DNA of 64,000 nucleotides from a candidate division LCP-89 bacterium B3_LCP (GTDB lineage Bacteria; Electryoneota; B3-LCP): NCBI GenBank assembly GCA_005223185.1, contig NJBN01000003.1, positions 368,659 to 432,658 of the forward strand, read 5' to 3'. Shown piece by piece: positions 33,539 to 42,068 of this stretch (position 1 is its first letter; each line of letters starts with the position of its first letter). The notes under the pieces were generated by a model. It saw only the letters and a program-made list of their open reading frames with translations, ran no database searches and was not told where the DNA came from. The position numbers and the translations under genes were made by a program.

Positions 33539-34429
33539 ATGCGAACGCTACATTCAATTCTCCGGGGAATGTGTCTCATCCTTATACTTGTCACGGGGTG
33601 CAGTGATCCAGTAAGAGAAGGCGTTCTGGTGATTTACAGCGGCAACATCGCCGGTTACCTGGAACCCTGCCCCTGTCCGGAAGGCAGAGTGGGAGGATTA
33701 TCCAGATTCGGTAAAGCTGTTGCTGACAGTGTCGATACCTGGGGCGATCATGTTTTAGTCATTGATTCTGGTGAATTTGCAGATCCAGACAGTCCTCCGG
33801 GAGAAGCGAAAAATCCGGCGATATTAGCGGCTTTTGCCGAAATTGGTTATGATGCTGTTAACCTCTGTGCGGAAGATTTGATCGTGGGCGAATCGGTACT
33901 GTATTGGGCGAAGGATACTTTAGGACTGCCGCTTATTTCCGCTAATCTGGTTAATATTGAAACCGGCGAGAAGCTCTTCCCTGGGTGGGTGATATGCGAA
34001 GTTACGGATCAACGATACGGCATTATCGGTCTGGGTGAAAATCGACAGGAGGATTTGATGCGGGCTGGCGTTGGGTATCTGACGTATGCCAATCCCGATT
34101 CTGCTTTAGTTGAAGCGGTAGAGGCAATATCTGATAGCTGCGATCACATTATCGTCCTCTGCGATTTCCCCGCACGTGTTGCACGAAGAATAGGTGTCAA
34201 TTATTCTGACATATCCGTTATAATTTCCAGCAGGGATTTAATGCCGCAGGGTGATGCGAAAAGGTACGGTGATTCCTATGTGTTGGGGGTCAGCCGCAAA
34301 GGTGTGAGGATTACTTCGTTTATTCTGGAAAGTATGCATTGCCGCTTCAGAGCTAAATTGCTGACTGAAGAATTGCCCAGGCACAGGCGGATTGAGGAGA
34401 TAATAAGAGATTACAGGGAAAAACGTTGA
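33539..34429 (+). CDS. Lipoprotein related to 5'-nucleotidase/UshA-like proteins, with EPCPC motif
   Basis: A 296-residue lipoprotein; the lipobox 'LVTGC' gives a lipidated Cys at ~21. The start of the mature region, 'YSGNIAGYLEPCPC' followed by 'GRVGGLSR', resembles a group of UshA-like proteins with an EPC-x-C motif. The fold outline of a calcineurin-like phosphoesterase is visible ('VLVIDSGEF', 'YDAVNLCAEDL'), but the usual metal ligands (Asp-x-His at the first motif, Asn-His-Glu at the third) are not there. It is probably a redox or metal-binding relative and not an active nucleotidase. It lies 46 bp upstream of a sodium symporter gene. Confidence 0.6.
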   Translation: MRTLHSILRGMCLILILVTGCSDPVREGVLVIYSGNIAGYLEPCPCPEGRVGGLSRFGKAVADSVDTWGDHVLVIDSGEFADPDSPPGEAKNPAILAAFAEIGYDAVNLCAEDLIVGESVLYWAKDTLGLPLISANLVNIETGEKLFPGWVICEVTDQRYGIIGLGENRQEDLMRAGVGYLTYANPDSALVEAVEAISDSCDHIIVLCDFPARVARRIGVNYSDISVIISSRDLMPQGDAKRYGDSYVLGVSRKGVRITSFILESMHCRFRAKLLTEELPRHRRIEEIIRDYREKR

Positions 34430-34475
34430 GAATCAAAACGTGAATTAGAGGAATGTGGTTAGTTAAAGGTCTTAC

Positions 34476-36275
34476 ATGCAATTCATAGACTGGACTATTG
34501 TAGCGTTATACCTGATCGGCGCCCTGGCGGTAGGCTATTTTTACGCTCGCAGGTCGGGAAAATCGACCGAGGAATACTTCCTGTCGGGGCGATCTCTGCC
34601 CTGGTGGATAGCGGGCACTTCCATGGTGGCGACCACCTTCGCAGCGGACACGCCTCTGGCGATTACGGAACTGGTTCGATCCGATGGTATATGGCGCAAC
34701 TGGTGGTGGTGGAACCTTGCTTTAGGTGGATTATTAGGCGTCTTCTTCTTTGCGCGCCTCTGGCGCCGGGCTAAGGTATTAACTGACAACGAACTTATTG
34801 AGTTGCGTTACAGCGGTAAGCCCGCTTCCGGATTGAGAGCCTTCAAGGCGCTCTATTTTTCCCTGCTCTATAACTTCATCGTCATGGGGTGGGTAATTAA
34901 TGGCATGTCCGCGGTTGCGTCCGTAACTTTAGGTGTGGGAAGAGGTTGGGCTGTTTGGGGATGTGCATTAATTGCGCTTATCTATTCGACTGCCTCCGGT
35001 TTCTGGGGTGTAGTAATTACGGACTTTTTCCAGTTCATCCTGGCGATGGGGGGAGCTATCCTATTAGCCGTACTGGCAGTTGAACGCTTTGGCGGAATGG
35101 GGAATCTGCTGGAACAGGTTAAATCTACTGTCGGATTTCAAACCGATACATTAAGTTTTTTCCCGTCTGTTTCTTCAGGCGGCGAAAGCTTTCTCAGCGG
35201 GAATATTTTCACTTTCCTGATCTTCCTATCTGTAATGTGGTGGGCTTCGCACAATGCTGATGGCGGGGGATACATCATCCAGAGGATGTCTTCCTGCAAA
35301 GATGAGCGGCACGCTCTGCTGGCAACGCTGTGGTTTAACCTCTGTAATTACGCCTTCAGGGTCTGGCCCTGGATAATAGTAGCAGTGGTATCTTTAGTTA
35401 TGTTTCCGGCATTGGGAGATGATCCATTGGGTGATAAAGCCGGATATCCCAGAGTTATGGTAGAGGTATGTGGACCCGGTGTTCTAGGCATATTAATCGC
35501 CAGTTTTTTAGCGGCGTTTATGTCCACCATATCCACACATCTTAATTGGGGAGCGTCATACCTGCTGAATGACGTTTACCGCCGCTTCATTCATCCGGAT
35601 GCCACGGAACGGCATTATGTCTGGATCTCCCGTGGAGCGACGGTTCTGGTAATGGCTGGCGCAGCACTGACTGCATTGTCCATGGGATCTATAGCCCGCG
35701 CCTGGGAATTCATCTGGGCTATGGGGTGCGGCATAGGTCCTGTGTTAATTTTACGCTGGTTCTGGTGGCGCATAAGCGCCTGGTCGGAAATTGCAGCACT
35801 GGCTTCTTCCATCTTGGTGACGATCACTCTGGAAGTGATAGCCTGCATCCAGACCATAAAAGCCGGTGCGGAATACGCACTGTTCTCCAGTTCGCCGGTT
35901 CTATTTGGGTTGCAGTTGGAGATTCAGCATAAGGCTCTGATCGTGGTTCCGGTATCGATCGTTACCTGGGTTACCGTCACCATGTTAACCCGACCTGAAC
36001 CTGAAGAGAAACTCAAGCAATTTTATCAGAGAGTGCGTCCCGGCGGCAACTGGCCCACATCCTGGAAGGAACGCTGGGGTAGTGTGCCGCTCAGGGGACA
36101 TGTGGTGAATTGGATTTTAGGTGCTGTAATGATATATGGAGCGACATTTGGGATAGGGTTGCTGATATTTGGTAACGGTTTTGTCGGCATGTCATTATTG
36201 ATTTTAGCAGTTGCAGGTGGATTTATTGCAGTAAAGAGGGCGGGATTTTCAGAGGCGTCCGACTTGAGTGGATGA
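34476..36275 (+). CDS. Sodium:solute symporter (SSS family)
   Basis: A 599-residue polytopic membrane protein with about 13-15 hydrophobic helices. N-terminal features of SSS transporters are 'GYFYARRSGKSTEEYFLSGR' and 'SMVATTFAADTPLAITELV'; the latter spans the sodium-binding helix. Substrate cannot be assigned: solutes of the family include sugars, amino acids, nucleosides and anions. The gene directly follows the EPCPC lipoprotein and precedes a purine-nucleoside set across a hairpin-rich gap. Confidence 0.88.
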   Translation: MQFIDWTIVALYLIGALAVGYFYARRSGKSTEEYFLSGRSLPWWIAGTSMVATTFAADTPLAITELVRSDGIWRNWWWWNLALGGLLGVFFFARLWRRAKVLTDNELIELRYSGKPASGLRAFKALYFSLLYNFIVMGWVINGMSAVASVTLGVGRGWAVWGCALIALIYSTASGFWGVVITDFFQFILAMGGAILLAVLAVERFGGMGNLLEQVKSTVGFQTDTLSFFPSVSSGGESFLSGNIFTFLIFLSVMWWASHNADGGGYIIQRMSSCKDERHALLATLWFNLCNYAFRVWPWIIVAVVSLVMFPALGDDPLGDKAGYPRVMVEVCGPGVLGILIASFLAAFMSTISTHLNWGASYLLNDVYRRFIHPDATERHYVWISRGATVLVMAGAALTALSMGSIARAWEFIWAMGCGIGPVLILRWFWWRISAWSEIAALASSILVTITLEVIACIQTIKAGAEYALFSSSPVLFGLQLEIQHKALIVVPVSIVTWVTVTMLTRPEPEEKLKQFYQRVRPGGNWPTSWKERWGSVPLRGHVVNWILGAVMIYGATFGIGLLIFGNGFVGMSLLILAVAGGFIAVKRAGFSEASDLSG

Positions 36276-36731
36276 ACCGTCTTTCTGCGGTTTTGCGGAA
36301 TAAAAAGAGCAAAAATGTATTGATTATAATAAATTTGGGAATTATTATTAGGTAACTGGATTAGCCTCAGGTTATGGCTTTCGATTGAATGACCTTGCAC
36401 CGCCCGGAAATGAATTTCCAGGCTAATTTATTGCTATCCCGCTCAAGCGGGATGCTTAAGAATTTTTACATCCGTCAGCCGACGGACTGAAGAAAAAATA
36501 GCTCGGGAATTCACTTGTCAGCCTTAGGCTTATTCCCGAGTGACAGAATATTATCAGATTGACATTTGTCGGCGTCAGGGGCGACGCCGACTACAAAACT
36601 TCATAAATCCAATATTCCGTAATCGGGGTCGTCCCCGACCCCGATATGTGGTAAGTTTAATTAGTCAATAACCATAACCAGAATAATTTGTACTCGTGAT
36701 AGATATCTCCACAAATTCACTACGGAAGTAA
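36276..36731. repeat. Intergenic element with five perfect inverted repeats
   Basis: A 456-bp gap with no ORF that I believe. It holds five strong hairpins within 210 bp: ATCCCGCT/AGCGGGAT (36436-36453), TCCGTC/GACGGA (36471-36486), CTCGGGAAT/ATTCCCGAG (36502-36540, with a nested AGCC/GGCT stem), GTCGGCGTC/GACGCCGAC (36568-36591) and ATCGGGGTCG/CGACCCCGAT (36622-36645). None is followed by a T run. A weak terminator-like stem AACCG/CGGTT follows the symporter stop (36275-36292). The set looks like a cluster of different small palindromic repeats. Confidence 0.7.
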
Positions 36732-38009
36732 ATGGCACGTTTCATCAGTATCTTAGGAATGATTACCCTCTTAGGGATCGCCTTCCTGCTTTCCAATAAC
36801 CGCAAGAAAATAAAGTTGCGAACGGTTTTAGTAGGAACCGGCATCCAGTTTGGACTGGGCGTGATTCTCCTATGGTGGGAACCGGGTGTAAAGGGCATCG
36901 GATGGGTAGCCGGTAAAGTGTATGGCTTCCTTCAGCTCTCGCAGGCAGGTGTGGATTTTCTGTTCGGGAATTTAGGCAAGCCCGAACACTATGCTGTGTA
37001 CGGAGTTCAGATCGGTTTAATTATCGCTTCCACCATCATCTTTTTCAGCGCTTGCATGGCGATTCTCTACTATTTAGGGATCATGCAGCTTTTGGTCGAA
37101 GGGATGGCTAAGTTCATGCGCTGGGCTATGCGGACGTCGGGCACTGAGTCGTTGTCATGTTCGGCGAACGTGTTTGTGGGGCAGACCGAAGCGCCTCTGT
37201 TGATTCGCCCTTTCTTAGACACCATGACCAAATCGGAATTGCACGCTGTAATGGTGGGCGGTTTTGCCACAATAGCCGGGAGCGTTTTAGCCAGCTATAT
37301 GAGTTTGGGAGTGCCTCCCGCGCACCTGATTACAGCTTCTGTGATGTCTGCACCAGCGGCATTGGTGATGGCTAAGATCATCTTTCCTGAAACCGAACAG
37401 TCTAAAACAGCGGGCGACGTCAAAATCCCGCGGATTAAACTATACGATAACGTATTGGATGCAGCAACGAGGGGGACCACTGATGGTCTGAAGCTGGCGG
37501 TCAACGTCCTGGCTATGCTGATCAGTTTCCTGGCGTTGATAGCTCTTGTTGACGTGGTTTTAGGTGGTTTCGACAGCCTTATCGACGGTAAGATACTGAA
37601 GGGTGAGTTCAGTGAAGACGCCGGGTATAGCGGCATTTTTCCCGCTAATCTTAGAGTGTTCTTCGGATTACTGTTTTCACCTCTGGCATTTCTGATGGGC
37701 GTTCCCTGGGGGGAAGCCAGTACTGTAGGTAACCTTCTGGGACTGAAAATCGCCGCGAATGAATTCGTCGGTTACCTGCGCTTATCTGAGATGATTTCTG
37801 ATGGTCAGTTGAGTGAAAGATCAATAACCATCGCAACGTATGCGCTGTGTGGTTTCGCCAACTTTGGGTCGATAGGCATCCAGTTAGGCGGAATAGGGGC
37901 GTTAGCGCCCGAAAGGCGTTCAGACTTAGCAAAGCTAGGATTGAAGGCTATGATGGGGGGTGCATTAGCATCCTGGATGACGGCGACGATCGCCGGGTTG
38001 CTTATCTGA
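36732..38009 (+). CDS. Concentrative nucleoside transporter (CNT/NupC family)
   Basis: A 425-residue inner-membrane transporter. The CNT core is clear: 'VFVGQTEAPLLIRPFL' (~149-164), 'MVGGFATIAGSVLASYMSLG' and 'GAPWGE'-like 'GVPWGEASTVGNLLG', and C-terminal 'ALCGFANFGSIGIQLGGIG'. It takes up nucleosides with sodium or protons. Adenosine deaminase and purine nucleoside phosphorylase follow directly, so the likely cargo is adenosine or other purine nucleosides. I saw no promoter match upstream. Confidence 0.92.
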   Translation: MARFISILGMITLLGIAFLLSNNRKKIKLRTVLVGTGIQFGLGVILLWWEPGVKGIGWVAGKVYGFLQLSQAGVDFLFGNLGKPEHYAVYGVQIGLIIASTIIFFSACMAILYYLGIMQLLVEGMAKFMRWAMRTSGTESLSCSANVFVGQTEAPLLIRPFLDTMTKSELHAVMVGGFATIAGSVLASYMSLGVPPAHLITASVMSAPAALVMAKIIFPETEQSKTAGDVKIPRIKLYDNVLDAATRGTTDGLKLAVNVLAMLISFLALIALVDVVLGGFDSLIDGKILKGEFSEDAGYSGIFPANLRVFFGLLFSPLAFLMGVPWGEASTVGNLLGLKIAANEFVGYLRLSEMISDGQLSERSITIATYALCGFANFGSIGIQLGGIGALAPERRSDLAKLGLKAMMGGALASWMTATIAGLLI

Positions 38010-38075
38010 TTTGACATAGGATAATTCCGGCATAATAATCTATCTGGAATTGAACGAAAAATAACGGGTTATATA

Positions 38076-39170
38076 ATGGTAACGTCAAACACAAAAGAAA
38101 AATCAAAAGCTGAGAACGTAAAAACCGGTAAAATCCCTTCAGAAGAATATATCCGCGCACTGCCCAAAGTTGACTTGCACTGTCATCTTGATGGGTCGTT
38201 GCGGGCGCGTACGCTATGGGAGTTAGTCAAAGAACGTGATGTTAGAGTTCCGCTGAAAACCCCCGAAGCATTGGAAGAATTTTTCCGGGTTGATAAGCCT
38301 TTCAGCAGTCTGGAAGAGTATCTTAAACGTTTTGATTACGTTCTACCTGTACTGCAAGATGCCGAAGCCCTGCAGAGAGTCGCCTATGAATTAGCAATTG
38401 ATGCTGCAGCCGAAGGTATATTGTATATGGAAGTGCGATATTCACCGGTTCTGCATACAAAGAGAGGTCTTGAACTGACCAGCGTCATGGACGCCGTTTT
38501 AGATGGTCTGCGCCAGGCAGAGAAAGAAGTTGATATAGTTACCGGAGTTATAGTCTGTGGAATAAGAAACATCTCACCGGATACTTCCTTGAGATTAGCT
38601 GAATTAGCTGCCGCTTATAAGCATCAGGGTGTGGTGGGTTTCGATTTAGCCGGATCTGAAGACCAGTTCCCCGCCAAAGATCATAGCGAAGCGTTCTACC
38701 TGATCAGAAAGAACAATATTAACTGCACGGTGCATGCCGGTGAAGCGTACGGTCCCGATTCGATCAGACAGGCTTTACACGACTTGAACACCCACAGAAT
38801 AGGGCATGGAACGCGCCTGAAAGAGGACGGCGATCTGCTGAACTATGTCAACGACCATCGAATTCCGCTGGAGATATGCATTACATCAAACGTGCATGTG
38901 GGAGCGGTAAAATCGCTGGAAACGCATCCGTTGCGCCTGTATTACGATTACGGTCTGCGAGTTACTTTAAATACGGATAACAGACTGATTTCCAACACTA
39001 CCATCACGGATGAATATCTTTTAGCCTGCCGCACTTTCGGTTTCAATGAGCATGACCTGAAGAATTTCATCGTGATGGGATTTAAAAGCAGTTTCATGCC
39101 CTACAAGGCGAAAGTGAAGCTCTTGGAGCGAGTCCTGAAGATCTTGCGAAAGCAGAAAACACCATTTTAG
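38076..39170 (+). CDS. add: Adenosine deaminase
   Basis: A 364-residue zinc hydrolase that deaminates adenosine to inosine. Metal and catalytic motifs are present in order: 'KVDLHCHLDGSLR' (His35, His37), 'HAGEAYG' (~220), 'RIGHGTRL' (~245) and 'TLNTDNRLIS' near 305. The last reads TDN where many family members have TDD, a substitution also seen in other bacterial deaminases. It lies between the nucleoside transporter and the phosphorylase, completing import to deamination to phosphorolysis. Confidence 0.92.
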   Translation: MVTSNTKEKSKAENVKTGKIPSEEYIRALPKVDLHCHLDGSLRARTLWELVKERDVRVPLKTPEALEEFFRVDKPFSSLEEYLKRFDYVLPVLQDAEALQRVAYELAIDAAAEGILYMEVRYSPVLHTKRGLELTSVMDAVLDGLRQAEKEVDIVTGVIVCGIRNISPDTSLRLAELAAAYKHQGVVGFDLAGSEDQFPAKDHSEAFYLIRKNNINCTVHAGEAYGPDSIRQALHDLNTHRIGHGTRLKEDGDLLNYVNDHRIPLEICITSNVHVGAVKSLETHPLRLYYDYGLRVTLNTDNRLISNTTITDEYLLACRTFGFNEHDLKNFIVMGFKSSFMPYKAKVKLLERVLKILRKQKTPF

Positions 39171-39192
39171 TGTTGAAGTTTACTGAATAGGC

Positions 39193-40032
39193 ATGGATCA
39201 AAACATCCCTGACGTCTCAACCATTACAGCGGCAGTTAAACCGATTTTTCCCAATCCTCCGGAAATAGCTATGGTGCTGGGCTCCGGTTTGGGTACTTTT
39301 GCCGATCAACTGGAAGATAGGCGTGCAGTATTGACGCAAGATATCCCTAACTATCCGCAGTCCACCGTCGCGGGACATAAGGGAGCGGTGATATCAGGGA
39401 AACTACACGGAAAACGGCTGATCTGTTTTCAGGGACGAATACACCTTTACGAAGGTTACAGCGTCGATCAAATTGTGCTGCCGATCAGATTAGCACGGGA
39501 GTTAGGTGCTAAAAGACTGATATTGACCAATGCCGCGGGAGGCATAAATCAGCACCTGGAACCGGGATCGCTGATGCTCATTAGGGATCATATTGATTTG
39601 CAATTCCGCAGGAGAATACGACCGGGATTGAGGGAAAGTAACACTCCCCTCGATATTGAACGCCAGCCACTCTTTGTGCAACCTACCCCCTATAGCGCGG
39701 ATTTAAGAAAAATTGCCAAATCTGTTGCGCTCCAGTTGGGCATTGGATTATTTCCCGGCGTTTTGAGTGCTTTGACCGGTCCATCCTATGAGACGCCTGC
39801 TGAAGTCAGGATGCAGGGGATCATGGGGGGCGATGCTGCCTGTATGAGTACCGTTGCTGAAGCTATCGAAGGCGCCAGGTTAGGGATGGATGTGCTGGGG
39901 ATAAGCTGCATCACCAACCGCGCGGCAGGTCTGCACCATGCGCCTCTCAATCATGAAGAGGTCATCGAGGTAGCAGCACGGGTCAAAGACGATTTTATCG
40001 CTTTACTGGAAGGGATCATAGAGAAAATTTGA
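39193..40032 (+). CDS. Purine nucleoside phosphorylase (trimeric, class II)
   Basis: A 279-residue phosphorylase that splits inosine or guanosine to base and ribose 1-phosphate. Family blocks: 'MVLGSGLGTFADQL' (27-40), 'VAGHKGAVISG' with the phosphate-binding His, 'FQGRIHLYEGY', 'TNAAGGIN', 'LTGPSYETPAEVRM' and 'MSTVAEAIEGARLGM'. The length and these motifs point to the PNP/MTAP class and not the hexameric DeoD class. It follows adenosine deaminase by 22 bp. Confidence 0.93.
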   Translation: MDQNIPDVSTITAAVKPIFPNPPEIAMVLGSGLGTFADQLEDRRAVLTQDIPNYPQSTVAGHKGAVISGKLHGKRLICFQGRIHLYEGYSVDQIVLPIRLARELGAKRLILTNAAGGINQHLEPGSLMLIRDHIDLQFRRRIRPGLRESNTPLDIERQPLFVQPTPYSADLRKIAKSVALQLGIGLFPGVLSALTGPSYETPAEVRMQGIMGGDAACMSTVAEAIEGARLGMDVLGISCITNRAAGLHHAPLNHEEVIEVAARVKDDFIALLEGIIEKI

Positions 40033-40044
40033 TATTGATTAATA

Positions 40045-40206
40045 ATGAACAACCCCTTAATAACTTCCTCTGTCATCGCTAATCCGGATAAACAGGTATG
40101 GGAAATACTAATTCCCAACCTCTCAGGTGAAGAACAACCCGTTGCTGAAGTCCCTCACGACAATGTAGATGATTTGGAGAGCATGATCGATGCAGGAGAA
40201 GAATAG
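40045..40206 (+). CDS. Small hypothetical protein (53 residues)
   Basis: An ATG frame that starts 12 bp after the phosphorylase stop and overlaps the next gene's start by 17 bp. The product begins MNNPLITSSVIANPDKQVWE and is acidic at its end (VDDLESMIDAGEE). No membrane segment or cysteine is present, and I recognise no family. It fills a gap that would otherwise be empty between two operon genes, which is the main support. The ribosome-binding site is poor. Confidence 0.4.
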   Translation: MNNPLITSSVIANPDKQVWEILIPNLSGEEQPVAEVPHDNVDDLESMIDAGEE

Positions 40207-41563
40207 GATCTCTTCAAGGCTTCTGCTTACTGCTCTCACTGTGGTGATAAGCTTCGTTTTATTTCTGCAGGTAGAAGGGAAAGAACCTGATTGGAATAAA
40301 GTTGAGAGCGAAATCGTTCAACTCCTCCAGAGGCTCATACAGGTCGATACGCAAAACCCACCGGGGAATGAACTTGCTGCGTGCAGGGTTTTAAAGTCTT
40401 TCTTCGACCGGGAAGGTATCGGGAACGAGATATATAAAGTTGATGAAACCCGCGCAAATTTTATCGCTAGACTACATGGCAACGGCAGCAAAGAAGCAGT
40501 GCTATTAGCGGCGCACACCGATGTAGTTCCTTTCGATGAGGATGAATGGTCAGTGCCGCCTCTGTCGGGTACATTACAGGATGGATTTATTTATGGGCGG
40601 GGCGCTCTGGATGACAAGGGCAGGTTGGCAGTTCACGCCATGACTATAGCTCTGCTTAAACGCCACAATGTTCCTTTGCGTAGAGACATTATTCTATTGG
40701 CAACAGCGGGGGAAGAAACAGGTGGTTCAGCAGGCGCCGGTTGGATGCTGGAACGGCACCGCAAGGAATTGGATGCGGCTTTTGCACTAAACGAGGGCGG
40801 GCGTATTATCTCCATGGATGGGAAACTTCTATATGTTGGCATACAGACAGAAGAAAAAGCGGCTTATAACGTAAGCTTGATAGTAAGTGGTACCACGGGG
40901 CACGCATCGGTTCCCCGTATTGATAATGCCATAAACAGTGCGGCTAAAGCTATAGAAAGAATCGCCAGGTATTCATCACCACGTATCCTGGATCCCGTAA
41001 CTGCAGCGTTCTTCTCAGTTATCAGTAAAAAGGATCAGCGAGTGAGGTTAGTTGACGGTGTACTTAAGACGGAAAATCCCTTGTATTTAGCGCTCATGAC
41101 GAATACAATTTCGCCGACCTTAATACAGGGAGGCGTAAAAACAAACGTACACCCACCGGAAGTAACGATCAATCTCAACTGCAGGTTACTGCCGGGACAG
41201 GACGTTGGTACTTTTGTCGATACACTGCGAAGTTGGGTTGGTCCGGGTCCTTATCAGTTCAAGTGTTCATCTCGATCTAAATCTCATAATCCGTCATCAC
41301 AGGAAGGGATAGGTTATATGCTGGTTGAACAAGTTTGCAGGGAGATGTTTCCGGGTGTTTCTATCGTGCCATACCTTTCAGCCGGTATGTCGGATGCTAC
41401 GCGGCTACGCGCAGAAGGGATTCCCACGTATGGTTTACTTCCGTTTCCACTTGATGAGGATGAAGTCCGGCGTATGCATGGGAAGGATGAACGGATATCG
41501 GTCGAAGCTTTAATGACAGGGATGAAACTGGTTTACAGGATTGCAGTTCTGGCGGGGAAGTGA
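40190..41563 (+). CDS. M20-family metallopeptidase, exported or membrane-anchored
   Basis: A 457-residue peptidase with an N-terminal signal or anchor (~9-28). Zinc-binding M20 motifs are 'LLAAHTDVVPF' with the first His, 'YGRGALDDKGRL' with the bridging Asp, and 'ATAGEETGGSAG' with the catalytic Glu pair. The inserted dimerisation domain lies at ~215-345. 'SAGMSDATRLRAEGIPTYG' carries the C-terminal ligands. Family members hydrolyse dipeptides or N-acyl amino acids. The ATG at 40190 lies within the end of the small ORF. Confidence 0.9.
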   Translation: MQEKNRISSRLLLTALTVVISFVLFLQVEGKEPDWNKVESEIVQLLQRLIQVDTQNPPGNELAACRVLKSFFDREGIGNEIYKVDETRANFIARLHGNGSKEAVLLAAHTDVVPFDEDEWSVPPLSGTLQDGFIYGRGALDDKGRLAVHAMTIALLKRHNVPLRRDIILLATAGEETGGSAGAGWMLERHRKELDAAFALNEGGRIISMDGKLLYVGIQTEEKAAYNVSLIVSGTTGHASVPRIDNAINSAAKAIERIARYSSPRILDPVTAAFFSVISKKDQRVRLVDGVLKTENPLYLALMTNTISPTLIQGGVKTNVHPPEVTINLNCRLLPGQDVGTFVDTLRSWVGPGPYQFKCSSRSKSHNPSSQEGIGYMLVEQVCREMFPGVSIVPYLSAGMSDATRLRAEGIPTYGLLPFPLDEDEVRRMHGKDERISVEALMTGMKLVYRIAVLAGK

Positions 41564-41645
41564 TTTTATAGTATACAAGTACTGCGTTTTCGATTCGGTA
41601 TTCGCCCTTAATATTATTCCATTTGAGTCTTGTAAACTTGGATAC

Positions 41646-41673
41646 TTGTACACCTGGTTACTATTTCGCGGAG
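41646..41673. repeat. Direct repeat, copy 1, next to a partial tRNA 3' end
   Basis: TTGTACACCTGGTTACTATT followed by TCGCGGAG. It matches copy 2 at 41831-41858 at 27 of 28 positions. After copy 1 the sequence GCGGAGAGGGCGGGATTC repeats the 3' end of the tRNA-Ser(GCU) gene, then diverges, as expected for a tRNA remnant. Confidence 0.7.
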
Positions 41674-41736
41674 AGGGCGGGATTCTTCCGAAGGAATGCC
41701 TATGGCAGAACCCGCGATAGGTTATGTTTTTATACG

Positions 41737-41826
41737 CGGAGAGGGCGGGATTCGAACCCGCGGTGAAGCTGTAACCCCACTCTCGCTTAGCAGGCGAGTG
41801 CCTTAAGCCAGCTCGGCCACCTCTCC
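41737..41826 (-). tRNA. tRNA-Ser (anticodon GCU)
   Basis: A 90-nt class II tRNA on the minus strand. Acceptor stem GGAGAGG/CCTCTCC with discriminator G, D-arm 'TGGCCGAGCTGGCTTAAGGC', anticodon stem-loop CTCGC-CTGCTAA-GCGAG giving GCU, long variable arm, and T-loop 'GGTTCGAATCC'. It reads AGC/AGU serine codons. No CCA is encoded. Confidence 0.95.
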
Positions 41827-41830
41827 AAGG

Positions 41831-41858
41831 TTGTACACCTGATTACTATTTCGCGGAG
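41831..41858. repeat. Direct repeat, copy 2, running into the tRNA-Ser(UGA) 3' end
   Basis: Second copy of the 28-bp repeat (A for G at one position). Its last five bases are the 3' end of the tRNA-Ser(UGA) gene. Confidence 0.7.
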
Positions 41859-41938
41859 GACGAGGGATTCGAACCCCCAAGGCCCCTAAGGGCCGGCGGC
41901 TTTCAAGGCCGCTGCCTTACCATTAGGACTAGTCCTCC
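41854..41938 (-). tRNA. tRNA-Ser (anticodon UGA)
   Basis: An 85-nt class II tRNA on the minus strand. Acceptor GGAGGAC/GTCCTCC with discriminator G, anticodon stem-loop GCGGC-CTTGAAA-GCCGC giving UGA, variable arm GGCCC/GGGCC, and T-loop 'GGTTCGAATCC'. It reads UCA-type serine codons. It is transcribed first, ahead of tRNA-Ser(GCU), and lacks an encoded CCA. Confidence 0.95.
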
Positions 41939-41994
41939 GGATGGTATAATTGCCAATTTATTGATATGAAACAAAGCTGGCAATAGAAGGCGTA

Positions 41995-42025
41995 TAAATA
42001 TATGAAATAACACTTCCAATGTCAA
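41995..42025 (-). promoter_or_regulatory. Promoter of the two tRNA-Ser genes
   Basis: TTG (42025-42023), 20 bp, TATATTTA (42002-41995) on the minus strand, about 50 bp before the first tRNA. A perfect motif in front of a stable RNA gene is good support that the motif is the vegetative promoter. Confidence 0.75.
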
Positions 42026-42068
42026 GCAGTTTGAGGTGAAACAGCAATCTTGTGAATAGAGAGAGTAC

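Larger units (their letters stand above)
41564..42068. other. tRNA-Ser locus and flanks
   Basis: About 500 bp without a protein gene. It contains two minus-strand tRNA-Ser genes, their promoter, and a 28-bp direct repeat (one mismatch) at 41646-41673 and 41831-41858. The first copy is followed by what looks like the truncated 3' end of a third tRNA-Ser. Confidence 0.7.

Noticed and set aside
38050-38079. Promoter-like TTG-N19-TATAATGG before adenosine deaminase
   Set aside because: The -7 element overlaps the start codon, so transcription would begin inside the gene. Adenosine deaminase is more likely cotranscribed with the nucleoside transporter.
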